Source of the DNA: Bacillota bacterium
Lineage (GTDB): Bacteria; Bacillota; Clostridia; Christensenellales; CAG-138
Length of the DNA: 18,751 bases
Assembly (NCBI GenBank): GCA_023426265.1
Contig: JAFABA010000112.1
Coordinates: forward strand, 1 to 18,751
Direction: 5' to 3'
Under the pieces are notes generated by a model that ran no database searches, had not been told where the DNA came from, and saw only the letters and a list, made by a program, of their open reading frames with translations. This document shows, piece after piece, positions 1 to 6,563 of this stretch. Position numbers and translations under genes: made by a program. Position 1 is the first letter of the stretch. Each line of letters opens with the position of its first letter.

Positions 1-104
1 CAGGCATTACGGCGTACCTGGCGCCGGACCCTCTGGACTGCGTGGTGGAAGGCGCGCGCATCGCGGTGGAAAACATCTCTTATTACCGCAGCCGCGCGGT
101 GTAA
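1..104 (+). CDS. mreB: MreB/Mbl actin-like rod-shape protein, C-terminal end (partial)
   Basis: Only the last 33 codons are present, read from position 3 to a TAA at 102-104; the 5' part lies outside the window. The tail includes APDPLDCVVEGARIAVENI. This matches the conserved C-terminus of MreB-family actins, where a DDPL.CVA.G motif is followed by a final helix. MreB forms membrane-associated filaments that steer lateral wall synthesis together with MreC, MreD, RodA and PBP2. The downstream mreC-mreD-mrdA genes support the call. With so little sequence, MreB and its paralogue Mbl cannot be told apart. Confidence 0.8.
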   Translation, partial: GITAYLAPDPLDCVVEGARIAVENISYYRSRAV

Positions 105-125
105 TACATGCATACATGAATAAAA

Positions 126-162
126 AAACAAATGTGCAGCCTCATGGGCTGTACATTTGTTT
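126..162. terminator. Intrinsic terminator, possibly bidirectional, after mreB
   Basis: A 16-bp stem (126-141 with 147-162, one G-U pair) closes a 5-base loop. On the + strand it is followed only by a short TTTC. On the - strand the stem is followed by seven T (complement of A122-A128), which is the stronger arrangement. It can therefore end mreB transcription, but it would also end any leftward transcript coming from the 163-470 region. Confidence 0.75.
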
Positions 163-470
163 CAGGCATTCGTTGCATTGCAGGGCGCTCCGTCGCCCCG
201 CTAACGTAAGAAAAATTAGAGAACGTATTTTAAAATTCGTCCCATCTGACGATTGGTTGTACAGCCAACGGCTGCACATCATTCCTTCTAGAATACCCGA
301 ATGTACCATTCGGGTGCATGCGCGTCAGATGGGACACCGTGCGTGCAGGCTTGCTCCGTCAAGCCTGCGCGGAAAAACTCGCAAAAGTGGTATATGCCGC
401 TTTTGCGAAATTGATTATGGCCCTCCTGTAAACCTTTTTCCGCCCCGCTTGCGGGAACTTCGCCATATGC
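163..470. other. Hairpin-dense intergenic region between mreB and mreC
   Basis: There is no credible gene here: the open frame at 116-475 runs through the hairpins, has no SD and resembles nothing known. The stretch holds, in order: a stem 183-187/194-198 (loop CTCCGT); a perfect 13-bp long-range stem 239-251/323-335; inside that, a hairpin 258-266/270-278 (one mismatch) and an 8-9 bp stem 295-303/307-315 (loop TAC); a perfect 9-bp stem 345-353/360-368 (loop CTCCGT again); a stem 379-387/400-408; and CCCGC/GCGGG at 444-455. This could be a structured RNA, a remnant palindromic element, or stacked terminators. Confidence 0.6.
373..408 (-). terminator. Minus-strand intrinsic terminator-like hairpin
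   Basis: TCGCAAAAG (379-387) pairs perfectly with CTTTTGCGA (400-408), and the stem can extend inward through a G-U and two G-C pairs. Read on the minus strand, the stem is followed within two bases by five T (complement of A373-A377). On the plus strand it is followed by AAATTGATT, which is not terminator-like. No minus-strand gene is visible to be ended by it. Confidence 0.5.
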
Positions 471-476
471 TATAAT
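449..476 (+). promoter_or_regulatory. Sigma-A type promoter for mreC-mreD-mrdA
   Basis: A perfect TATAAT (471-476) is preceded by TGC, giving an extended -10 element. A weak -35, TTGCGG (449-454), sits 16 bp upstream. The predicted start near 483 gives a leader of about 44 bases before mreC. The mreB terminator upstream makes a separate promoter for mreC plausible. Confidence 0.65.
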
Positions 477-526
477 GAGGAAGATAATGCGCTGGATATG
501 TATCAGCGCGCACTAAAGAGGCATTC

Positions 527-1372
527 ATGCGCAGATTGCTCGAAAACAAGCCATTGCTCATCGCGATGATCGCGGTCATATTGCTGCTGCTGCTTGCCGC
601 GCTGACATCGGGAGGCCGCACGCTCACGTTTGTGGAGAGCACGGCGGGCGCGGTGCTGCAGCCCGTGCAGTCGTTTGCTTCGCGCGCCTCGGATTCCATT
701 ATCTCTTTTATGGAAAACCTGCTCAATACCACCGACTCGGATATCGAAAACCAGCAGCTTAAGGTGTACGTCTCCCAGCTGGAGCAGTCTTTGGGCGAGA
801 TGGACTCGCTGCGCGCCGAAAACGAGCGGCTAAAACAGCTGCTTGCGTTTGCTGACGCCACGCCGGATCTCACGTATGCGACGGGTACCGTAATCGGCCG
901 CAGCCAGGGGATCTGGTTTGATACGTTTACCATCAACGTTGGCCGCAGCCAAGGCGTGGAAAAGAACATGCCCGTCGTCAACGCCAAGGGCCTTGTCGGG
1001 CACGTCACGGATGTGGGCGCCACCTGGAGCAAGGTGGTCGCCGTAATCGATTCGAGCATGAGCGTAAGCGTCATGGTGGAGCGCACAAGGGATTCCGGCA
1101 TGGTGCGCGGTATGCTCGAAGCGGGGAACGCGGCGGACAAGCTGGAGCTTTACTACCTCCCTTCGGACAGCGACCTGATCCCGGGGGATAAAATCGTTAC
1201 GAGCGGCATCGGCGGCCTGTACCCCAAGGGCCTGCCGGTCGGCGAGGTGATTTCCGTGAGCCGCGCAAGCGACAGCGGCAGCAACGCAATCGTCCAGCCC
1301 TCGGTAGACTTCAGGCATCTGGAAGAGCTGATGGTGGTCATCGGTATGCCGGAAGCGGAGGAATTGCCATGA
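527..1372 (+). CDS. mreC: Rod shape-determining protein MreC
   Basis: A 281-residue bitopic membrane protein that links MreB to the extracytoplasmic elongasome and activates PBP2/RodA. The N-terminus has a charged start (MRRLLENK), then a transmembrane helix at about residues 9-29 (PLLIAMIAVILLLLLAAL). Next comes a coiled-coil stretch at about 65-108 (QQLKVYVSQLEQSLGEMDSLR and onward), and then the beta-rich MreC domain with the family motifs VIGRSQGIWFDTFTINVG, G.VEKNMPVVNAKGLVGHV and PGD.IVTSGIGGLYPKGLPVG. Length is typical for the family. The start is set by AAAGAGG (515-521), five bases before the ATG. It is the first gene of a tight operon and overlaps mreD by four bases (ATGA). Confidence 0.95.
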   Translation: MRRLLENKPLLIAMIAVILLLLLAALTSGGRTLTFVESTAGAVLQPVQSFASRASDSIISFMENLLNTTDSDIENQQLKVYVSQLEQSLGEMDSLRAENERLKQLLAFADATPDLTYATGTVIGRSQGIWFDTFTINVGRSQGVEKNMPVVNAKGLVGHVTDVGATWSKVVAVIDSSMSVSVMVERTRDSGMVRGMLEAGNAADKLELYYLPSDSDLIPGDKIVTSGIGGLYPKGLPVGEVISVSRASDSGSNAIVQPSVDFRHLEELMVVIGMPEAEELP

Positions 1373-1884
1373 ACAAGAAGCTGACCGCGTTTGTCGCGAT
1401 GCTCGTCTGCATACAATTGGATTCGGTCGTGTTCGCGCGGCTCAATCTGTTCGATATCCGGCCGGACGCGATGCTTGCCGCGGCGGTGAGCTTCGGCATA
1501 TTGCAGGGCTCGATGTTCGGCGCGGTGTACGGGGCAATCGGCGGGCTCATAATGGATCTCTTTTTTGGAACCAGCCTTGGGCTCTACAGCGCGCTGTATC
1601 TTACGGCGGGTTTGGCGGCCGGTTTTTTCTACAAAAAGTTTTACGCGGACAATTTGATTGTGCCCGCGGCGGCCGCCGCGGTTGCGGGCTTTGTAAAGGA
1701 CCTCATACTTGCTTTTATCAAGGCCGCGGGCGGGGCGAAGTTCCCGTTTGCCGGTATCTTGCTGCGGTACATACTGCCCTGCGCCATACTGACCGGCGTG
1801 CTTTGCGCGCTGATGCACATTGTATTGAAACCTCAGCTTGCCCGCCAGGTCAAGCGCAGACAGTTTGACCGTCTGAGCCATTGA
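1369..1884 (+). CDS. mreD: Rod shape-determining protein MreD
   Basis: A 171-residue, strongly hydrophobic protein with about five membrane helices, the usual size and character of MreD. It is the integral-membrane partner of MreC in the elongation machinery. Recognisable features are an N-terminal helix (LTAFVAMLVCIQLDSVVFA), the RPDAMLAAAVSFGILQGSMFG segment, and the G..GL..DLFFGTSLGLYSALYL stretch typical of the family. The ATG overlaps the mreC stop (ATGA) with GGAGG inside the end of mreC, so the two genes are probably translationally coupled. MreD sequences are poorly conserved, so the call rests on topology plus position between mreC and mrdA. Confidence 0.92.
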   Translation: MNKKLTAFVAMLVCIQLDSVVFARLNLFDIRPDAMLAAAVSFGILQGSMFGAVYGAIGGLIMDLFFGTSLGLYSALYLTAGLAAGFFYKKFYADNLIVPAAAAAVAGFVKDLILAFIKAAGGAKFPFAGILLRYILPCAILTGVLCALMHIVLKPQLARQVKRRQFDRLSH

Positions 1885-1922
1885 CGGCTTAGCCCTAGCC
1901 CTGGGACAGGAAAGGATTTGAC

Positions 1923-4541
1923 ATGAAAAATAAGGCAAAAGCACGATTTGCAATTTTGGCGCTTGCCGTGATGGCCATGATGGTGGCGCTTATTATGCAG
2001 CTTGGGAACATTACCCTGGCGGAAGGCAAAACATACGCGGAAACCGCCGCCAATTTAAGCATGAGCACCATGTACACAACGGGCGCGCGCGGAAGGATAC
2101 TGGACAGAAACGGCATCCCGCTTGCGTATGATTCCACCAGCTACAACGTGCAGTTCTACCGCGACCCGGAGCGGATATCTCCGGAGGACAGCGCGCTCTA
2201 TACCGAATCGCTTCTGGAGGCCATCTCCATTATAGAAGACGGCGGCGGGACCATCATAGACACGTCCTATATCCGCATGAACGACAACGGAGAACTGGAA
2301 TACGATTGGGGCGTGACTTCCGAAGACGCCAAAAAGGCGCGCTATAAAAACTTCTGCAACGTCATGGGCTTTTCCATGAAGGACGAGAACGATATGAGCA
2401 CATGGAAGACAGCCGCCGACGCCTACCGTGAGCTCCGGAAATCCTGGAAAATTCCTGAGGAGCTGCCGTTTTCCGAGGCGGTCAAGGTCATGTCCATCCG
2501 CCAGGAAGTCAACATGAACAAATGGCGCGCGTATGAGCCGGTGACCATCGCTTTTAACGTGCCCATGGAAGTCGTGGCGCAGCTGGATATGCGAAAGGGC
2601 GAGCTTTTGGGCATACAGACGGTGCAGAGCACCTCGCGCGTGTACCCCTGGGGGACGACTGCGGCGCATATTTTAGGGTACCTCGGGCGGCAGGTGACCA
2701 ATGAAATGACCGAGGACGGCATGCAGCGCATGGGATATACCCATGAGGATTACAGCGGCCTTAAGGATATATTCGATACAAACGACAAAAAACAGACCGT
2801 TGTGGATATGACCAAGATGGGATATTCCTACAACGATTATATCGGCGTGGCGGGTATAGAGAAGACCATGGAAAAATACCTCACCGCCAACACCAGCAAG
2901 CAGCGCGGCACCCAGACGATAGAAAAGAACAAAAGCGGTACCATCACAAGGTCTTTGGAGAAAACGCCTGCCTCTAACGGGGACGACGTCATGCTCACCA
3001 TCGACCTCCCGCTGCAGACGGTGACGGAAGCCGCGTTAAAGAAGGCTATTGAGACCATCCGGCAGAAAGAGGAGCAGGCGCTCATTGATAACCGCGACGA
3101 TTACCTGAAAAAGCGTTCCGATCTTTCCACCATAAAGATGGCGGAGACCGGCAGCATCGTGGTGCTGGATGTCCATACGGGCAAGGTGCTTGCCATGGCC
3201 TCATATCCGTCCTTTGACCCCAATATGATTATCGCGGGGCTCTCCGTGCAGGAATCAGAAGCGCTCTTTGGGGAAAATTCCGGCATGCCCACGCTCAACC
3301 GCGCCATCGCCTCCCGCCTGGCGCCCGGCTCCATATTTAAAATGGCGACCGGGCTTGCGGGGTTGATGGAGGGGGAAATTACCACTTCCACCCAAATTTC
3401 CGATCAAGGGCCGTACATTTTGTATGAAAACGGCGTAGCCATCACCCAGAACGCGCCGCACTGCTGGGCGACCAGTTCCAGCGAGCTTGCAAGCCACCAG
3501 AACCTGACCCTTTCCGGGGCGCTGACCAAGAGCTGCAACTACTTTTTCTTTACGGTGGCGGAGAAGCTCGGTATTGAACGGCTTGACGACTGGTCCACAA
3601 GGCTGGGCTTAGGCACATCCACCGGTATCGAGCTGCCGGGGGAACTGGCGAGCCATGTCGGCGGGCAGAGCGTACTGTATGACAACAAAGTACCCATCAG
3701 CCAGCAGAAAAGCAGCCTGCCCAACTATGTATACAACGCCCTGCAGCGCTATCTCAAGGAGATATTGGCGAGGCGCACCATGGAAGTGGATGAGGAAGCC
3801 GTGAAGGTCTGTGCCGAAAAGCTGATTGAACTCCAGACGGGCGTATCCGACACCCAGTTCGGCCCGGATATCCGCCGTATCCTCAATGAGGAGCTGGGCC
3901 TTCCCATCGGCATTACGCAGGAGCAGAACTGGGTCAACGAGATCAGTTCCATGCTTACGGAGCTGCAATGGAAGCCTACCATGACGATTCGCGCGGGCAT
4001 CGGCCAGGCGTCCACGCTGACCACACCCATTGCCATCGCGCGGTATGCTGCCACATTCGGCAACGGCGGCACGGTGTACGACGTGCATATCGTGGACCGG
4101 ATATTGGATGAAAGCGGCTCCGTCGTGAAGCTCTACGAGCCCACCGTATACAACAAGATTGAAGCGCCGGACGAATACTGGCAGACCATCCGCGAAGGGT
4201 TAAAGGGCGTGGTGTCTCCGGAGGATCACGGTACCGCAGCGTCAGCCTTCACCAAGGAATTCCGCGACGAGGAGACGGGCTACCTGTCCCAGATCATAGG
4301 AAAATCGGGAACGGCGCAGATTTCCGCCTCCGGCAACGTGGATATTGAAAATACGGGGTGGTTTGTCACCCTGCTCCCGCGCGACAATCCGGAAATCGTC
4401 ATCGTTACGTGCCTGCCCAATGGCATGTCCGGTTCCGGGGCCGGCGGCCCTGCAGTTGAGGATATCACCCGGTTCTACCTGGACCGCAAGACCGGTTCCG
4501 CCAAGGACAACCTGGTGGGCGTCAACGGGCTGGTGCCGTAA
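1923..4541 (+). CDS. mrdA: Elongasome transpeptidase PBP2 (penicillin-binding protein 2), long clostridial form
   Basis: A class B penicillin-binding protein that cross-links peptidoglycan outside the membrane, working with RodA and MreBCD. It has 872 residues: an N-terminal signal anchor (about 8-27), a dimerisation/pedestal domain starting at GARGRILDRNGIPLAYD, and a transpeptidase domain with S470-I-F-K473 (acylated serine), S537-C-N539 and K794-S-G-T. The spacing from SxN to KSG is about 257 residues, against roughly 157 in E. coli PBP2. The extra ~100 residues (about 580-682) are mostly helical and charged. H513, C514 (HCW), H525 and C538 (SCN) resemble the Zn-binding PBP class described in Clostridioides difficile. 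Start: AGGAAAGG about eight bases before the ATG. It sits 38 bases after mreD, in the same operon. Confidence 0.93.
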   Translation: MKNKAKARFAILALAVMAMMVALIMQLGNITLAEGKTYAETAANLSMSTMYTTGARGRILDRNGIPLAYDSTSYNVQFYRDPERISPEDSALYTESLLEAISIIEDGGGTIIDTSYIRMNDNGELEYDWGVTSEDAKKARYKNFCNVMGFSMKDENDMSTWKTAADAYRELRKSWKIPEELPFSEAVKVMSIRQEVNMNKWRAYEPVTIAFNVPMEVVAQLDMRKGELLGIQTVQSTSRVYPWGTTAAHILGYLGRQVTNEMTEDGMQRMGYTHEDYSGLKDIFDTNDKKQTVVDMTKMGYSYNDYIGVAGIEKTMEKYLTANTSKQRGTQTIEKNKSGTITRSLEKTPASNGDDVMLTIDLPLQTVTEAALKKAIETIRQKEEQALIDNRDDYLKKRSDLSTIKMAETGSIVVLDVHTGKVLAMASYPSFDPNMIIAGLSVQESEALFGENSGMPTLNRAIASRLAPGSIFKMATGLAGLMEGEITTSTQISDQGPYILYENGVAITQNAPHCWATSSSELASHQNLTLSGALTKSCNYFFFTVAEKLGIERLDDWSTRLGLGTSTGIELPGELASHVGGQSVLYDNKVPISQQKSSLPNYVYNALQRYLKEILARRTMEVDEEAVKVCAEKLIELQTGVSDTQFGPDIRRILNEELGLPIGITQEQNWVNEISSMLTELQWKPTMTIRAGIGQASTLTTPIAIARYAATFGNGGTVYDVHIVDRILDESGSVVKLYEPTVYNKIEAPDEYWQTIREGLKGVVSPEDHGTAASAFTKEFRDEETGYLSQIIGKSGTAQISASGNVDIENTGWFVTLLPRDNPEIVIVTCLPNGMSGSGAGGPAVEDITRFYLDRKTGSAKDNLVGVNGLVP

Positions 4542-4628
4542 TGGGTTTATTCGCCCGTTCCGCCATTTGCCCGTCAGGGAATCAGGGATATCCGGCGCGA
4601 ATATTGGCAACAATGTGCAAAATTTACG
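4542..4628. other. Short gap after mrdA, no clear terminator
   Basis: The bases after the mrdA stop show no convincing stem with a T-run. The mre operon may therefore read through into carD, or end at a site not recognisable here. Dedicated carD promoters follow directly. Confidence 0.4.
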
Positions 4629-4658
4629 TTGACAAACCGAAAAGCGCTGTGATAAAAT
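4629..4658 (+). promoter_or_regulatory. carD promoter P1
   Basis: A perfect TTGACA (4629-4634), an 18-bp spacer and TAAAAT (4653-4658), with TGA just upstream forming an extended -10. The predicted start is near 4665. The 13-mer TGATAAAATACGC (4650-4662) recurs exactly in the L7Ae promoter at 14833-14845. Confidence 0.8.
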
Positions 4659-4667
4659 ACGCGTTTA

Positions 4668-4697
4668 TTGACATTGCGGCCTCACTTAAGCTATCAT
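4668..4697 (+). promoter_or_regulatory. carD promoter P2 (tandem)
   Basis: A second perfect TTGACA (4668-4673) is followed after 18 bp by TATCAT (4692-4697, five of six consensus). It begins ten bases beyond the P1 -10 element, so the P1 start site falls next to the P2 -35. Initiation would be near 4704, about 33 bases before the carD ATG. Confidence 0.55.
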
Positions 4698-4736
4698 AAG
4701 GATAGGGACTTATGCTTTGCGAAGGGAGGCGCACGT

Positions 4737-5204
4737 ATGTTCTGTGTTGGTGACCGGGTTTGTTACCCGATGCACGGGGTTGGGATAGTGGAAGCCATAC
4801 AGGAGCAGGAAGTGCTCGGCGAAACCAAGGCATATTACATGCTGCGCTTTGTGCTCGGGAAAATGACGGCCATGGTGCCCGTGCATTCCGCAAAAAGCGT
4901 GGGGCTTCGTCCGGTCATTAATCCGGAGGAATGCGAGCGGGTGCGCGTCTACCTCATGCAGGACGTGCAGCCGGAAAGCGACAACTGGAACCAGCGATAC
5001 AGAGAGAATTTGGAGAAGCTGCGCCTGGGCGAAATCTACGGCGTGGCTGATGTTGTAAAGAGCCTTATCCGCCGCGAGAGGGACCGCGGGCTTTCGGCGG
5101 GGGAACGCAAGATGTTTTTGACGGCAAAACAGGTATTGCTTGCGGAGCTCGTCGCCGCGAGCGGGAAGGAGGAAGAAGCGTTCTTGGCCGTAATGGGCGA
5201 ATAG
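4737..5204 (+). CDS. carD: CarD/CdnL-family RNA polymerase-binding transcription regulator
   Basis: A 155-residue protein. The N-terminal RNA-polymerase-interacting (Tudor-like) domain, about residues 1-60, carries the family opening FCVGDRVCYPMHGVGIVEAI, then YYMLRF and MTAMVPV. The remainder is a helical DNA-binding domain (NWNQRYRENLEKLRLGEIY, VVKSLIRRERDRGLSAGERK). In CdnL/CarD proteins the first domain binds the beta subunit and the second stabilises the open promoter complex, especially at rRNA and translation promoters. The ATG at 4737 is chosen over an upstream in-frame start near 4668 because GGGAGG (4724-4729) is correctly spaced, the family begins here, and 4668 lies within promoter P2. 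The gene encoding its usual target, RpoB, lies two genes downstream. Confidence 0.93.
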   Translation: MFCVGDRVCYPMHGVGIVEAIQEQEVLGETKAYYMLRFVLGKMTAMVPVHSAKSVGLRPVINPEECERVRVYLMQDVQPESDNWNQRYRENLEKLRLGEIYGVADVVKSLIRRERDRGLSAGERKMFLTAKQVLLAELVAASGKEEEAFLAVMGE

Positions 5205-5236
5205 TTTTTACAAAAAATAAATAAGAGGTGAATGCT

Positions 5237-6331
5237 TTGGTACGAAAGACGCTGCAAATAGTAAGCGCGATCATCGGAGCTGCATTGGGATGCGGATTGG
5301 CATTTCTTCTTCTCGACGGTATCCATATTATGATCGCGGGCGAAACGACGCGGCTTTACGATGCCCTGCTCAGTTGGGCGCTGGTATTGATCTATGTGGT
5401 GGGTGCACTTATTTTCGGAATTATATTTTTTATTTTTTCACCCAAAATCATAGATTCGATCGGCAAGGCCATTCGAAACACGGAAGAGACGCTTTCAAAA
5501 ATGCCCCTTTCGGATATTTTCTTTACCGTACTGGGCCTGATCGTAGGGCTTCTTTTGGCGTTGCTTTTGGGCACGCTTGTGAACCGGATTCCGGTGCCTT
5601 GGCTTGCGGCCATCATCAATGTCGGCCTTTACGTGTTCTGCGGCTACCTAGGGGTGAGCATCACGATGAGGCGCAAAAGCGAGATCGCCGAGCCGGGCTG
5701 GTTCAAATCCTCCGATAAAAAAGAACGGACAAGCATGATGGCGCGCCCGAAGATACTGGACACTTCTGTGATTATCGACGGACGCATATTCGATATTTGC
5801 CAGACTGGCGTTATGGAGGGCAGGCTCGTCGTGCCCGGTTTTGTGCTGCAGGAACTTCGGCATATCGCCGACAGCGCGGACGCTTTAAAGCGCGGGCGCG
5901 GGCGCAGAGGGCTTGATATCCTGCACCGCATGCAGAAGGAACTCAATATGACCGTGCATGTGGAGGAACGGGATTTTGAGGATATCGCCGAGGTGGACGC
6001 AAAGCTATTAAGGCTTGCGCAGGAACTAAACGGCGTTGTCATCACAAACGACTATAACCTCAATAAGGTGGCGAGCGTCCAGAGCGTGCCGGTGTTCAAC
6101 ATCAACGAGCTGGCGAACGCCATAAAGCCCGTTGTGCTGCCGGGAGAGGAAATGACGCTGGCAGTCGTAAAGGAAGGCAAGGAAGCCGGCCAGGGCGTAG
6201 GGTACCTGGACGACGGCACCATGATTGTGGTGGAGAACGGGCGGCGGTACATTGGGGAAACGGTGGAAACCGTGGTCACCAGCGTACTGCAGACGGCTGC
6301 GGGAAGGATGATATTTGCAAAATTAAAATGA
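5237..6331 (+). CDS. yacL: YacL-like membrane PIN/TRAM domain protein
   Basis: About 364 residues. Four hydrophobic helices fill the N-terminal ~130 residues (e.g. LIVGLLLALLLGTLV), followed by a cytoplasmic PIN nuclease-like domain and a C-terminal TRAM domain (GEEMTLAVVKEGKEAGQGVG to the end). The PIN acidic quartet is intact: D175 (LDTSVIIDGRIFDI), E206 (LQELRHIAD), D254 (AEVDAKLL) and D272 (ITNDYNLNKVA). A metal-dependent RNase activity is therefore possible but unproven; the cellular role of YacL is not established to my knowledge. Size and layout match Bacillus YacL. A GTG at 5228 is in frame, but it forms part of the SD AGAGGTG; the TTG at 5237 has correct spacing and is preferred. It follows carD after 32 bases, probably in one transcript. 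Confidence 0.88.
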   Translation: MVRKTLQIVSAIIGAALGCGLAFLLLDGIHIMIAGETTRLYDALLSWALVLIYVVGALIFGIIFFIFSPKIIDSIGKAIRNTEETLSKMPLSDIFFTVLGLIVGLLLALLLGTLVNRIPVPWLAAIINVGLYVFCGYLGVSITMRRKSEIAEPGWFKSSDKKERTSMMARPKILDTSVIIDGRIFDICQTGVMEGRLVVPGFVLQELRHIADSADALKRGRGRRGLDILHRMQKELNMTVHVEERDFEDIAEVDAKLLRLAQELNGVVITNDYNLNKVASVQSVPVFNINELANAIKPVVLPGEEMTLAVVKEGKEAGQGVGYLDDGTMIVVENGRRYIGETVETVVTSVLQTAAGRMIFAKLK

Positions 6332-6336
6332 AGAGG

Positions 6337-6392
6337 GGCTGCCGCGCTAAGTGCATACGCCGAATAATTTTCGGGCGCTTAGCGTGGCAGCC
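6337..6392. terminator. Long hairpin after yacL (terminator or processing stem)
   Basis: GGCTGCC at 6337-6343 pairs with GGCAGCC at 6386-6392, and pairing continues inward to about 18 bp plus a 5-bp cap (CCGAA/TTCGG). It starts five bases after the yacL stop codon. No T-run follows on the + strand, so on its own it is an imperfect intrinsic terminator. It could instead protect the 3' end or act together with the next stem. Confidence 0.45.
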
Positions 6393-6416
6393 GGGGCTCG
6401 CGCCCCGAATGGGGCG

Positions 6417-6440
6417 AAATCGATCCGATGGATCGATTTT
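6417..6440 (+). terminator. Intrinsic terminator candidate upstream of the rpoB promoter
   Basis: AAATCGATCC (6417-6426) pairs perfectly with GGATCGATTT (6430-6439) around a 3-base loop and ends in TTTT. This is the best-formed stop signal between yacL and rpoB. The T-run is short and partly in the stem, so its efficiency is uncertain. Confidence 0.5.
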
Positions 6441-6528
6441 AGAACCCTGCTGCCTTTCGCATTATGCATTGAAAATGCTTAATGCGGCACCCCCGGGAAA
6501 TAGAGTTTCCTCTCAAGAAAATTATATA

Positions 6529-6557
6529 TTGACACTTGTGTGCAGCAATGATATTAT
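6529..6557 (+). promoter_or_regulatory. Strong sigma-A promoter for rpoB-rpoC
   Basis: A perfect TTGACA (6529-6534), an optimal 17-bp spacer and TATTAT (6552-6557), with TGA immediately upstream as an extended -10. Flanking DNA is locally AT-rich. The predicted start near 6564 gives a leader of about 190 bases before rpoB. Confidence 0.82.
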
Positions 6558-6563
6558 TATAAA

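Larger units (their letters stand above)
6332..6528. other. Hairpin cluster between yacL and the rpoB promoter
   Basis: There is no credible gene; an open frame at 6328-6582 simply runs through the palindromes. Stems in order: 6337-6354/6375-6392 (about 18 bp with two G-U pairs) capped by 6360-6364/6370-6374; GGGGC/GCCCC at 6393-6397/6402-6406; an alternative CGCCCC/GGGGCG at 6401-6416 that excludes the previous one; 6417-6426/6430-6439 (perfect 10 bp); 6458-6470/6474-6486 (12 pairs, one mismatch, loop GAA); and GGAAA/TTTCC at 6496-6510. Nearly every base from 6337 to 6510 can be paired. Confidence 0.6.

Noticed and set aside
116..475. 119-codon frame in the mreB-mreC gap
   Set aside because: It runs through the terminator and all hairpins, lacks an SD, and has no recognisable protein features.
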